This document shows positions 22,474-29,677 of a stretch of 31,141 nt of DNA, piece after piece. The stretch spans positions 1 to 31,141 of the forward strand of contig JAKAMV010000021.1 of NCBI GenBank assembly GCA_021812735.1, written 5' to 3'. A program made the translations under genes and the position numbers. The stretch's first letter is position 1; each line of letters starts with the position of its first letter. Below the pieces are notes generated by a model. It was given only the letters and a program-made list of their open reading frames with translations, did no database searches and had not been told where the DNA came from. The stretch comes from Chloroflexota bacterium. Lineage in GTDB: Bacteria; Chloroflexota; Limnocylindria; Limnocylindrales; CSP1-4.

Positions 22474-25239
22474 TCAGCGCCGGCCCGGCGCCTCGACCCG
22501 GACGCGCGCGTCGACGACCACGGCGCCCTCGGGCAGCACGATCACCGGGTTGCAGTCCAGCTCGACGATCTCGGGATGCGCCTCGACCATGGCGCTGACG
22601 CGCAGGAGGACGTCCTCGAGCGCAGCCACGTCGGCGCGCGAGGCGTTGCGGTAGCCCTCGAGGAGCGGGTACATCGCGAGCGAGCGGAGCATCTCGGCTG
22701 CGTCGCGGTCGGTCAGCGGCGTGATGCGAACCGCCACGTCCTTGAGCAGCTCGAGCTCCGAGTCGCCGGCGCCGCACGCGATGACGGGGCCGAACAGCCG
22801 GTCCTGGACCACGCCCACGAGCATCTCGGTGCCGGCCGGGACGATGCGCTGGACGAGGAACCGCTCCGCCGGGTGAGCGGCCTCCGCGAGGTCGCGGGCC
22901 ATGGCCTCGGCTGCATGGCGGACCGCGTCAGCGCCCTCGAGGCCGAGCAGCACCGCGTGCGCCTCGCGTTTGCGGACCAGGCCCGGGGCAACCGCCTTGA
23001 GGGCGACCGGACCGCCCAGCTCGTCGGCCGCCGCGCCCGCCGTTTCGGGCGTGTCGGCAAGCCGCCACTCCGCGATGGGGATGCCGTAGCAGCCGAGCAG
23101 CCCGGCGACCTCGTCCGGACCCAGCCAGAGCGAGCGGCTGTCGACGGGCAGGCCGCCGCGGGTGCCGTCGCCCGGAGGTTCGGACCCCGGCCGGTCAGCG
23201 GGACGCAGCCGGGCCAGCGCTGCGGCAAGCACGCCCGCCGCCTCGTCGACGCGCAGGTCGCCGAACTCGGGCACGCTGCCCTCCGGGGCCATCCGCCACT
23301 CCGCGTACCGGGCGGCGTGGGCGAGCGCGCGGGCCGCCTCCTCGGGGAACGTGAACGAGGGCACGCGCACCGCCCCGCTCCTGAGCGCCGCCGGGCCGCC
23401 CTCGGCGGCGAGGAACACGGTCAGCACCGGGAGGGGCCGCTCGAGCGAGGCGGCCGCGTCGTGGACGGCCATGGCCACCGCGTCCGAGCTCGCGCCGAGG
23501 GGCGGCACGAACAGCACGATGACCGCGTGGATGTCCTTGCACGCGGCGAGGATCCGGATCGCCTTGCCGTACGCCTCCGGCGACGCGTCGGCGGCATCCA
23601 CGGGGTTGTCCAGCGTGGCCATCGCCGGCAGGCACGCGGCCAGCTGCCGCCGGGCGTCCTCGCAGATGGGCGGCACCGTCAGCCCGTCAGCCTCGCAGGC
23701 GTCGGCGGCGAGGATGGCCGGCCCCCCGCCGCTGGACAGGATCGCCACGCCGCGTCCCGCCGGCAGCGGCTGGTTGGCCAGCAGGGAGGCCACGTCGAAG
23801 AACTCCGAGAGGGTGTCGGTCCGCACCACGCCAGCCTGGTGGAACAGCGCGTCGACCGTGACGTCGGAGGCGCCCACGCGGGCTCCCGTGTGCGACAGGC
23901 TGGCCCGTGCGCCGGCTGCCGACCGCCCGCTCTTGACCGCGATGATCGGCTTGGTGCGGCCCACCCGCCGGGCGATGCGCGAGAACTTGCGCGGGTTGCC
24001 CACCGACTCGAGATAGAGCGCGATGACGCTGCAGTCCGGATCGCCCTCCCAGTACTGGAGGAAGTCGTTGCCCGACAGGTCCGCCTTGTTGCCGATCGAG
24101 ATGAACGACGACAGCCCGAGGCCGAGCCGGTTCGCGTGCTCGATGATGGCCAGCCCGAGCGCTCCGCTCTGGCTGAGGAACCCGACCCGCCCGTCGATCG
24201 GCAGGGTGGGGGAGAAGGTGGCGTTGAGGCGGACGCCCGTCTCGAGGTTGATGACCCCCATGCAGTTGGGCCCGACAAGGCGCATGCCCGCGCCGCGGCA
24301 CGCGGCCACCAGCTCGCGCTGGCGCGCCGCCCCCTCCGGGCCGGCCTCCGCGAACCCGGCCGACACCACGACGACGCTCTTGACCCCCTTCGCCGCGCAC
24401 TCGCGGACGGCCCCGATGGTGTCGTCGGCGGCCAGGACGATGATCGCGAGGTCAACGGCTCCGGGGATCGCCGTCACGGACCGGTACGCGGCCACCGACT
24501 GGACGACGTCCGCGGCCGGGTTGACCGGGTAGACGGGTCCCGCGAAGCCGCTCGTCAGCAGGTTGTGGAACAGCTCGCCGCCCACAGTGCCCCGCCGCCG
24601 CGAGGCTCCGATGACCGCCACGGACGACGGGTGCAGCAGCGCCCGGACCGCCGCCGCGGCCGCCACCTGCTCTCGGCGCTCGAACCGCTGGCGCGCCTCG
24701 CCGCTGAGCTCGGTCGGGAACTCCACCTCGATGGCGCCGGGCTCGGAGCGCAGCCGGAGCGGGAAGCCGCTGGCGCGGAACACCTCGAGCATCTTGGCAT
24801 TCTCGATCAGGACCTCGGCCAGGAACGTGGTGATCCCTTCCTCGTTCGCCCGGCTCGCGAGTGCCTCCAGCAGGAGCGTGGCCACGCCCAGGCCCTGCCA
24901 CGCGTCGGCGACCACGAACGCGGCCTCGGCCGTGGTCTCGTCGAGGCACAAGTAGGTGCCGCTGCCGATGATCCGGCTGCCGCCGCCGGTCTCGGTCTGC
25001 GCGACCAGCGAGCAGTCGCGCGGATCCTCCAGCACCGCCCACGCGCGGGCTCGGGCCTCGAGGTCGCCGCCCACGCTCGCGAACCTGAGCCGGCGCGACT
25101 CGGGGTCGAGCGCGGCAAGGAACTCGACCATGGCGGGGACGTCCGCCTCGACCGCGTCGCGGATGCGGATGGACGACCCGTCCCGGAGGATGGTGTCGCG
25201 CGAGCGGTCGCGGCTCGCCGCGCTCGTGTAGCGGTCCAC
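22474..25239 (-). CDS. GNAT / NDP-forming acyl-CoA-synthetase fusion, Pat-type protein lysine acetyltransferase
   Basis: A 921-residue protein from GTG 25239 with a strong GGGAGG site 4 nt upstream. Domain order: GNAT (about 22-180, acetyl-CoA motif QGLGVA at 115-120), CoA-binding Rossmann (about 200-295, VAVIGASRRRGTVGG), a succinyl-CoA-ligase-like domain (about 340-500), and an ATP-grasp domain (about 705-915). The His that is phosphorylated in ADP-forming acetyl-CoA synthetases is His450 in SHTGA. Known: Pat enzymes acetylate and so inactivate acyl-CoA synthetases. E. coli Pat has GNAT last, while the N-terminal GNAT order here is that of the Streptomyces type. In the ATP-grasp part, the usual glycine-rich KxxxGGV and GxGG motifs read KREAHAV (757-763) and GAGDSE (823-828), so nucleotide binding or catalysis may be lost. 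Divergent from an AcuC-like deacetylase. Confidence 0.88.
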   Translation of the reverse strand: MDRYTSAASRDRSRDTILRDGSSIRIRDAVEADVPAMVEFLAALDPESRRLRFASVGGDLEARARAWAVLEDPRDCSLVAQTETGGGSRIIGSGTYLCLDETTAEAAFVVADAWQGLGVATLLLEALASRANEEGITTFLAEVLIENAKMLEVFRASGFPLRLRSEPGAIEVEFPTELSGEARQRFERREQVAAAAAVRALLHPSSVAVIGASRRRGTVGGELFHNLLTSGFAGPVYPVNPAADVVQSVAAYRSVTAIPGAVDLAIIVLAADDTIGAVRECAAKGVKSVVVVSAGFAEAGPEGAARQRELVAACRGAGMRLVGPNCMGVINLETGVRLNATFSPTLPIDGRVGFLSQSGALGLAIIEHANRLGLGLSSFISIGNKADLSGNDFLQYWEGDPDCSVIALYLESVGNPRKFSRIARRVGRTKPIIAVKSGRSAAGARASLSHTGARVGASDVTVDALFHQAGVVRTDTLSEFFDVASLLANQPLPAGRGVAILSSGGGPAILAADACEADGLTVPPICEDARRQLAACLPAMATLDNPVDAADASPEAYGKAIRILAACKDIHAVIVLFVPPLGASSDAVAMAVHDAAASLERPLPVLTVFLAAEGGPAALRSGAVRVPSFTFPEEAARALAHAARYAEWRMAPEGSVPEFGDLRVDEAAGVLAAALARLRPADRPGSEPPGDGTRGGLPVDSRSLWLGPDEVAGLLGCYGIPIAEWRLADTPETAGAAADELGGPVALKAVAPGLVRKREAHAVLLGLEGADAVRHAAEAMARDLAEAAHPAERFLVQRIVPAGTEMLVGVVQDRLFGPVIACGAGDSELELLKDVAVRITPLTDRDAAEMLRSLAMYPLLEGYRNASRADVAALEDVLLRVSAMVEAHPEIVELDCNPVIVLPEGAVVVDARVRVEAPGRR

Positions 25240-25248
25240 CGGCCCTCC

Positions 25249-25307
25249 CTGTCGCCCGACGTCGCCCGTGGCCGGCCGCGCGTCGCGGCGTGCTACTGTC
25301 GCCCGAC
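25249..25307. promoter_or_regulatory. Repeated 12-mer in the divergent acetyltransferase/deacetylase promoter region
   Basis: CTGTCGCCCGAC occurs at 25249-25260 and 25296-25307. The second copy overlaps the candidate -10 element TACTGT (25294-25299) of the acuC-like gene and the first copy adjoins the ribosome binding site of the acetyltransferase gene. A shorter GTCGCCCG follows the first copy. Confidence 0.45.
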
Positions 25308-25377
25308 CTGCATCCGGTCGGCGGCCACGGCGATCTTACGCTGCCGCTCCCGGTCGCCGAGGTCCAGCCAGCGCGCG

Positions 25378-26544
25378 ATGCCGACGCACGACTCAGAGCC
25401 CCTCGTCGTCTACGGCCCGGCCAGCCACGCGTACGACTTCGGGCCAGGGCACCCGTTCACGCCCCGCCGCTTCGGCCCGGGCATCGACCTGCTGCGCGAA
25501 CTCGGGGCGTCGTTCTTCGAGCCGCCGGTGCCGGCGTCCGACGAGGCGCTGGCCACGGTCCACACGCGACGGTACCTCGCCAGCGTCGAGCGCCTCTCGC
25601 ACTACCCGGAGCTGGCGGACGAGGAGGCGGTGACCGACCACGACACGCCGCCCTTCTACGGGATGCACGAGGCGGCCGCGACCGTGGTGGGCGGCACGCT
25701 CCACGCCATGGAGGAGATCCTCGAGGGTCGGCAGCTGCACGCATTCCACCCGGGCGGCGGACTCCACCACGCGTTCCCGGGCCGCGCTTCTGGGTTCTGC
25801 GTCTTCAACGATGTGGCGGTGGCGATCCGCCGGGCCCGCGAGGCTGGCCACCGGGTCCTCTACGTTGACGTCGACGTCCACCACGGCGACGGCGTGGAGG
25901 CGATCTTCTGGGAAGACCCGGAGGTCCAGACGGTGTCCTTCCACGAGACGGGGCTCACACTGTTCCCCGGCACCGGCTGGGTGGAGGATCGGGGCGGCGT
26001 CGGCGCGGAGGGCTCGGCGGTCAACATCCCGCTCGAGCCCGGCACCTCTGACGCGTCCTGGCTCGAGGTGGTCGAGACGGTGGTGCCGCTGGTCGCGGCG
26101 GCGTTCCGGCCCACCCTGCTGGTCACCCTCAACGGCGCCGACGCGCACGCCTTCGACCCGCTCTCGAACGTGCGGCTGACGACGGAGGCGATGCGGCGCG
26201 CCGCGCGCCTGCTCGACGACATCGCGCACGCTCACGCGGGCGGACGCTGGCTGGCAACCGGCGGCGGCGGATACGACGTCTACCGCGTGGTGCCCCGGAA
26301 CTGGGGGCTCGTCTGGCTGGCCCAGGCCCATCGCCCGGTGCCCGTGCACACGCCCGCCGCCTGGCGCGAGCGCTGGGCCGCGGAGGCGGCGCGGCACCGG
26401 CAGGGGCCGCCGCCCGAGCTGATGGTGGACCCGGCGGGGACCGCCATGGGCGAGTCGTCCTCGATCGCCGCCGCGAACCGGGCAACAGCCTCGCGAGCCC
26501 TCGAGCACGCGCTCCGGATCCTCGACGGGCGACGGGGCAGGTAG
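25378..26544 (+). CDS. acuC: AcuC-like class I histone deacetylase family protein
   Basis: Zinc-dependent lysine deacetylase fold, 388 residues from ATG 25378. All catalytic elements are visible: the His pair in GGGLHHAFPGRASGFCVFND, the zinc ligands in YVDVDVHHGDGVEAIF (Asp and His), the third ligand Asp in GADAHAFDPL, the transition-state Tyr in ATGGGGYDVYR, and the Phe/Glu of SFHETG. In Bacillus, AcuC removes the acetyl group that AcuA places on acetyl-CoA synthetase. Here it sits divergent from a Pat-type acetyltransferase with 138 nt between the starts, the same functional pairing. Upstream reading-frame extension to 22576 is antisense and was discarded. No clear ribosome binding site precedes the ATG. 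Confidence 0.88.
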   Translation: MPTHDSEPLVVYGPASHAYDFGPGHPFTPRRFGPGIDLLRELGASFFEPPVPASDEALATVHTRRYLASVERLSHYPELADEEAVTDHDTPPFYGMHEAAATVVGGTLHAMEEILEGRQLHAFHPGGGLHHAFPGRASGFCVFNDVAVAIRRAREAGHRVLYVDVDVHHGDGVEAIFWEDPEVQTVSFHETGLTLFPGTGWVEDRGGVGAEGSAVNIPLEPGTSDASWLEVVETVVPLVAAAFRPTLLVTLNGADAHAFDPLSNVRLTTEAMRRAARLLDDIAHAHAGGRWLATGGGGYDVYRVVPRNWGLVWLAQAHRPVPVHTPAAWRERWAAEAARHRQGPPPELMVDPAGTAMGESSSIAAANRATASRALEHALRILDGRRGR

Positions 26545-26716
26545 CGTTCAGGCGCCGCCGCCCACGCCCGGCCTCCCGGCGGGGGTCGGCGCCGAGCTGC
26601 CCTGTGCGCAAGGGATGCCCAGGTCCGGCAGGGATGGCCCGGCAGCACTGGCTCGGGTCCATCAGCGTTCTCGGATGCGCCGGGCACTCCGCTCGGTCGA
26701 CGCGCACGTTCGTGCG

Positions 26717-26722
26717 TAGACT
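26717..26722 (+). promoter_or_regulatory. -10 element of tRNA-Arg
   Basis: TAGACT is 12 nt before the mature tRNA start; the -35 region is poorly conserved. The 190-nt gap from acuC to the tRNA shows nothing else beyond an imperfect GGCGCCG/CGGCGCC inverted repeat after the acuC stop. Confidence 0.5.
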
Positions 26723-26734
26723 GGAGGCCTCGCC

Positions 26735-26810
26735 GCCCCCGTAGCTCAGCGGATAGAGCAGCCGCCTTCTAAGCGGTCGGTCGCAGGTTCGATTCCTGCC
26801 GGGGGCGCCA
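26735..26810 (+). tRNA. tRNA-Arg(TCT)
   Basis: The acceptor stem GCCCCCG pairs with CGGGGGC. The D arm is GCTCAGCGGATAGAGC, and the anticodon stem GCCGC/GCGGT holds loop CTTCTAA with anticodon TCT at 26768-26770. The T arm has GGTTCGATTCC, and CCA is encoded at 26808-26810. It reads AGA, a rare codon in a genome of this composition. Confidence 0.95.
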
Positions 26811-26859
26811 CGCCACGGCCGTCGGGTCACCGCAGCGAGGGCGACCGCCGCATCTCCGC

Positions 26860-26865
26860 TACAGT
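26860..26865 (+). promoter_or_regulatory. Candidate -10 element of the Rieske gene
   Basis: TACAGT lies 33 nt before ATG 26899, and a strong ribosome binding site GGGAGG follows at 26887-26892, supporting that ATG as the true start. Confidence 0.45.
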
Positions 26866-26898
26866 CGCGGCGAGACGACGTTCGCTGGGAGGCCTGCC

Positions 26899-27743
26899 AT
26901 GCACCGTCAGATCGCCGCGCTCATCGACCGCCAGGTGGCGTGGGCGGACCCGCTCGGGTGCAGCCAGTGCTGGCGCGCCTGCTCAACGAGCGCCGGACGC
27001 TCAAGAGCGCGCTCAACGGGACGTGGCTCGGCCACCCGGTCCACCCGCTCCTGACCGACGTGCCGACGGGGGCCATGACGGTGGCGACCCTGCTGGATGC
27101 GGCCGGCCACGACGCTGCCGCCGACCTCGCGATCGCCACCGGGATCGCCGGGATGGCGGCGTCCGCGGTCACGGGCGCGGCCGACGCCGTCGACGCCTAC
27201 GGCATGCCGCGGTCGCGGGCCACGGTGCACGCCTCGCTGATGGTCGGGAGCCTGGCCGCGTACAGCATCTCGTTCCTGCTGCGTCTCGGCCCCCGCGCCG
27301 GGCGGCCGCTGGCCCGGCTGCTCGCTCTCGTTGGCTACGGCTCGCTCACGGCCGGGGCCTATGTCGGCGGGGACCTCGTGTTCCGCTCGGGCCACCAGGT
27401 TGACCGCCACGCCTTCGAGTCCGCGTCGTCCAAGTGGCGGACGCTCGACGTGGCCGAGGTCCCGCCGGGCAGGCTGGTGAAGGCGAAGGCGGGCCCCGAC
27501 ACCGTCGTCCTGTACCGCGCGACGGAGGGCGACGCGATGGTCGCACTGAGCGCCGTCTGCGCCCACGAGGGCGGGCCGCTCGACAAGGGCACGGTGGTTC
27601 GCGGCTGCATCGAGTGCCCGTGGCACCAGTCGCAGTTCGAGCTCGACACCGGCCGCGTGCGCCAGGGCCCGGCGGCGTACGACCAGCCGCGGTTCGAGGT
27701 GCGGGAGGCCGCAGGGGGAGGCCTGGAGGCGCGCCGGATCTAG
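26899..27743 (+). CDS. DUF2231 membrane domain fused to a Rieske [2Fe-2S] domain, with a frameshift near codon 20
   Basis: The ATG at 26899 (GGGAGG 6 nt upstream) gives MHRQIAALIDRQVAWADPLG, the usual start of DUF2231 proteins. The rest of the protein, from VQPVLARLLNERRTLKSALN, is in another frame. One extra base in the GGG at 26956-26958 would join them into about 281 residues. The joined protein has GTWLGHPVHPLLTDVP (the DUF2231 heme/quinone-like signature), four hydrophobic helices (about 55-160 of the main frame), and a C-terminal Rieske domain with CAHEGGPLDKG and CIECPWHQSQF supplying two Cys and two His ligands. It should be a membrane electron carrier. The downstream hydrogenase maturation genes suggest a link to H2 oxidation, which is inference. 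A GTG at 26940 could start a shorter product. Confidence 0.75.
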
Positions 27744-28072
27744 GGACCCGCGCCGCCCAGAGGAGGAGCCGTCCTTCAGCCACGCCCCGACCTGGGACGA
27801 CTGCTGGGCCGCCTGGAACGATCCGCCGCGACGGCCGCGGGCATGACGCGCGGGCCTGCCACCGCGATCCCGCGCACCCGGTCCGATCGTCCCGAGCGGC
27901 AGGCCCGACCGGCCCGTGACCGGCCCCGAACCGCGCCCGACCGTCGGGTCGGGCGGCAGGAGCGGCGCACGGCCGGACCCGCGTACCGTGATCGGCGGAG
28001 CCTGCAGGCTCCCGCGGTCGAGCTGATCGTGCCCGCGCCCGACGCCTGTCCGCCACCGCACGGAGGGAGCGC
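27744..28072. other. Intergenic gap before the hydrogenase maturation protease
   Basis: These 329 nt have no recognisable gene. AGAGGAGGAG near 27760 looks like a ribosome binding site but is followed by GTC, not a start codon. A perfect 7-bp hairpin CCCGACC-GTCG-GGTCGGG lies at 27946-27963. GGAGGGAG just before 28073 is the ribosome binding site of the next gene. Confidence 0.4.
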
Positions 28073-28687
28073 ATGCCAATCTCGGGCAGGAAGCCGTCCG
28101 TGCCGCAGGACCCCGACCAGGTGGACGGGGCGGTCGGCGGAAGGTCGGCTGGCGGCGCCCTCATCGTGGGCTACGGCAATCCGCTGCGCACCGATGACGG
28201 GGTCGGACCTGCCGTCGCGGAGCTCCTGGCGGCGGACCCGCGGCTCCGCGGCGCCGACGTCCGCGCCGAGCACCAGCTCACGCCCGAGCTCGCCATCGAC
28301 GCGAGCCGCGTCGCGCTGCTGGTGCTGGTCGACGCGATGGTGGGCGTTGCCGCGGGGGAGGTGGTCGTGCGGGACCTGGGCGTCCCGGGACCGAGCGCCG
28401 CCACGGAGACGGGACCGGCGGGCCGCGGCGAGGGGGGCGGTCTGCCGCTCACGCACCACATCGGCCCGGCTTCGCTGCTCGCCCTCGCGGCCGAGCTGTG
28501 GGGGTCGGCGCCGCGGACGGTGCTCGTCGGCGTGGGCCCGGCGTCGCTCGCGCTGGGCGATACGCTCACGCCGGCCGTCGCGGCCGCCGTGCCGCGGGCG
28601 GTCGACGCCGTGGTGGCGGCGGTGTCGGTCGGCATCGGGGCGGCGTCGTCGGGTTCCGCCCGGGCCGACAGCAGGCGGCAGGGCTGA
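28073..28687 (+). CDS. [NiFe]-hydrogenase maturation protease (HycI/HyaD/HupD family)
   Basis: Endopeptidase that removes the C-terminal tail of the hydrogenase large subunit after nickel insertion. In the 204-residue product the family start appears at about residue 31, VGYGNPLRTDDGVGPAVAEL. The nickel-sensing ligands follow: an acidic residue in TDDG, Asp in LLVLVDAMVG and His in LTHHIGPASLLALAAEL. The first 28 residues and an Ala-rich tail are extensions, and an extra Gly-rich loop (about 105-125) precedes the His. ATG 28073 is backed by GGAGGGAG. hypA begins 2 nt after its stop. The structural hydrogenase and other hyp genes are not in the window. Confidence 0.88.
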   Translation: MPISGRKPSVPQDPDQVDGAVGGRSAGGALIVGYGNPLRTDDGVGPAVAELLAADPRLRGADVRAEHQLTPELAIDASRVALLVLVDAMVGVAAGEVVVRDLGVPGPSAATETGPAGRGEGGGLPLTHHIGPASLLALAAELWGSAPRTVLVGVGPASLALGDTLTPAVAAAVPRAVDAVVAAVSVGIGAASSGSARADSRRQG

Positions 28688-28688
28688 G

Positions 28689-29030
28689 GTGCACGAGGTC
28701 GGCATGGTGGCCGAGCTTGTGGGTGCGGCCGTCGCCCGGGTCGACGGGCGCCGAGTCGAGCTGGTGCGGATCCGCCACGCGAGCACGGTGCCTGGGGACG
28801 TGCTGCGCCAGGCGTTCAAGATGCTGACTGCCGAGGGGCCGCTGGCCGGAGCAGCCCTCGAGACGGAGCCGTTCGAGGTCCGGCTGACCTGCCCGTGCGG
28901 CTTCGACGGGGCGCTCGAGCACGACGACGTCATCGGCCCGGGCCAGGCGGTCTGCCCATCCTGCGGCGACTTCCGCACCTTCCCGCCGACGCCGGAACTG
29001 GAGCTGGTCGAGGTGCGCTGCACCGCCTGA
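28689..29030 (+). CDS. hypA: Hydrogenase nickel chaperone HypA
   Basis: Delivers nickel to the hydrogenase large subunit, with HypB. The 113-residue protein must start at GTG 28689, because this gives the N-terminal Met-His-Glu (MHEVGMVAELV) whose His2 binds nickel; later starts would remove it. The zinc domain has Cys68 and Cys70 in LTCPCGFDG and Cys89/Cys92 in AVCPSCGDF. The first pair is C-x-C instead of the usual C-x-x-C. The middle (RVELVRIRHASTVPGDVLRQAF) and the C-terminal strand ELELVEVRC are typical. The gene follows the maturation protease directly, so the two form one operon. Confidence 0.88.
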   Translation: MHEVGMVAELVGAAVARVDGRRVELVRIRHASTVPGDVLRQAFKMLTAEGPLAGAALETEPFEVRLTCPCGFDGALEHDDVIGPGQAVCPSCGDFRTFPPTPELELVEVRCTA

Positions 29031-29476
29031 CCCCGGTACCCTGTCATGGCAGGGCGCAGGGCCGACGTGGTGCCGGGCCGCACCGGAGTTGTGCGGGTCT
29101 CTGTGCGCGGCGCTCGCCCGAGTCGCACAATCCGTCCCGCTGCCCGGTCCGGACCTCCAGACGGGGCAAGCGCCCGGGGGCCGGCGATCGCGACCGATCG
29201 ACGCATGGATGTGCCCCCACGCGCCGTTTGCGCAGTGCCGGCCCACCGGTCCCGCGCGTTGCGGCCGACGGCCGGGCGCATGCGGCCGCGCCACCCCGCA
29301 CGACCGCTCGCAACCGCACTCCGCGGCACCCTGCGGCCCTGATTGGTACCACCGGGTCACCGAGAGTACGGGTTGTCCGGAGCGTCCCGCACCCCGACAC
29401 TCCCGTCAGCAGCGAGCCGGACTGCACCGAAGTGCCCTCCAGAGCATCCCCGGCTCGGGGAAGAAGGAACCAGCCC
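29031..29476. other. Long gap between hypA and the HTH gene
   Basis: These 446 nt contain no frame with recognisable protein features; the open frames are Arg/Pro/Ala-rich shadows. A CCCTG-TCATGG-CAGGG hairpin lies at 29039-29054, just after hypA. TTGTCC near 29371 with GACACT 17 nt further on is a weak promoter candidate for the HTH gene. Confidence 0.35.
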
Positions 29477-29671
29477 ATGGCGTCAATGGCCGTCAACGAC
29501 CTCGGGCCCATGCTCACCGCGAGCGAAGTGGCCGAGATGCTCCACCTCCACGTCAACACCGTGAAGCGGCTCGGCGATCGCGGCGAGCTGCCGTACTACC
29601 GCGTGTGCAAGCGGGGCGACCGGCGGTTCCGGCTCGAGGACGTCATGCAGTTCCTCGCCCGCAATCGCTGA
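29477..29671 (+). CDS. Small excisionase/BldC-type helix-turn-helix protein
   Basis: A 64-residue protein from ATG 29477, with GAAGAAGGAA about 9 nt upstream. The MerR-like winged helix reads MLTASEVAEMLHLHVNTVKRL, then GELPYYRVCKRGDRRFRLEDV and MQFLAR. Proteins of this size and sequence occur as excisionases of mobile elements and as chromosomal regulators such as BldC. No integrase, attachment site or element boundary is visible here, so a chromosomal regulatory role is more likely. It converges on the aminotransferase with 6 nt between the stop codons. Confidence 0.8.
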   Translation: MASMAVNDLGPMLTASEVAEMLHLHVNTVKRLGDRGELPYYRVCKRGDRRFRLEDVMQFLARNR

Positions 29672-29677
29672 GCGGGC

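Noticed and set aside
22576..26544. A 1322-codon plus-strand open frame across the acetyltransferase region
   Set aside because: Its first 2800 nt are antisense to the well-supported acetyltransferase and give a His/Arg/Gly-rich low-complexity product; only the part from ATG 25378 is real (AcuC-like).
27843..29030. A 395-codon plus-strand frame ending with HypA
   Set aside because: The upstream part lies over the hydrogenase protease gene in another frame and lacks family features; HypA needs its Met-His-Glu start at 28689.
29046..29342. Small plus-strand gene between hypA and the HTH gene
   Set aside because: It has an Arg/Pro/Ala-rich composition, no ribosome binding site, and no similarity that can be recognised.
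29477..29671. Excisionase marking a prophage or integrative element
   Set aside because: No integrase, attachment site duplication or other mobile-element gene is visible, and the same fold is used by chromosomal regulators.
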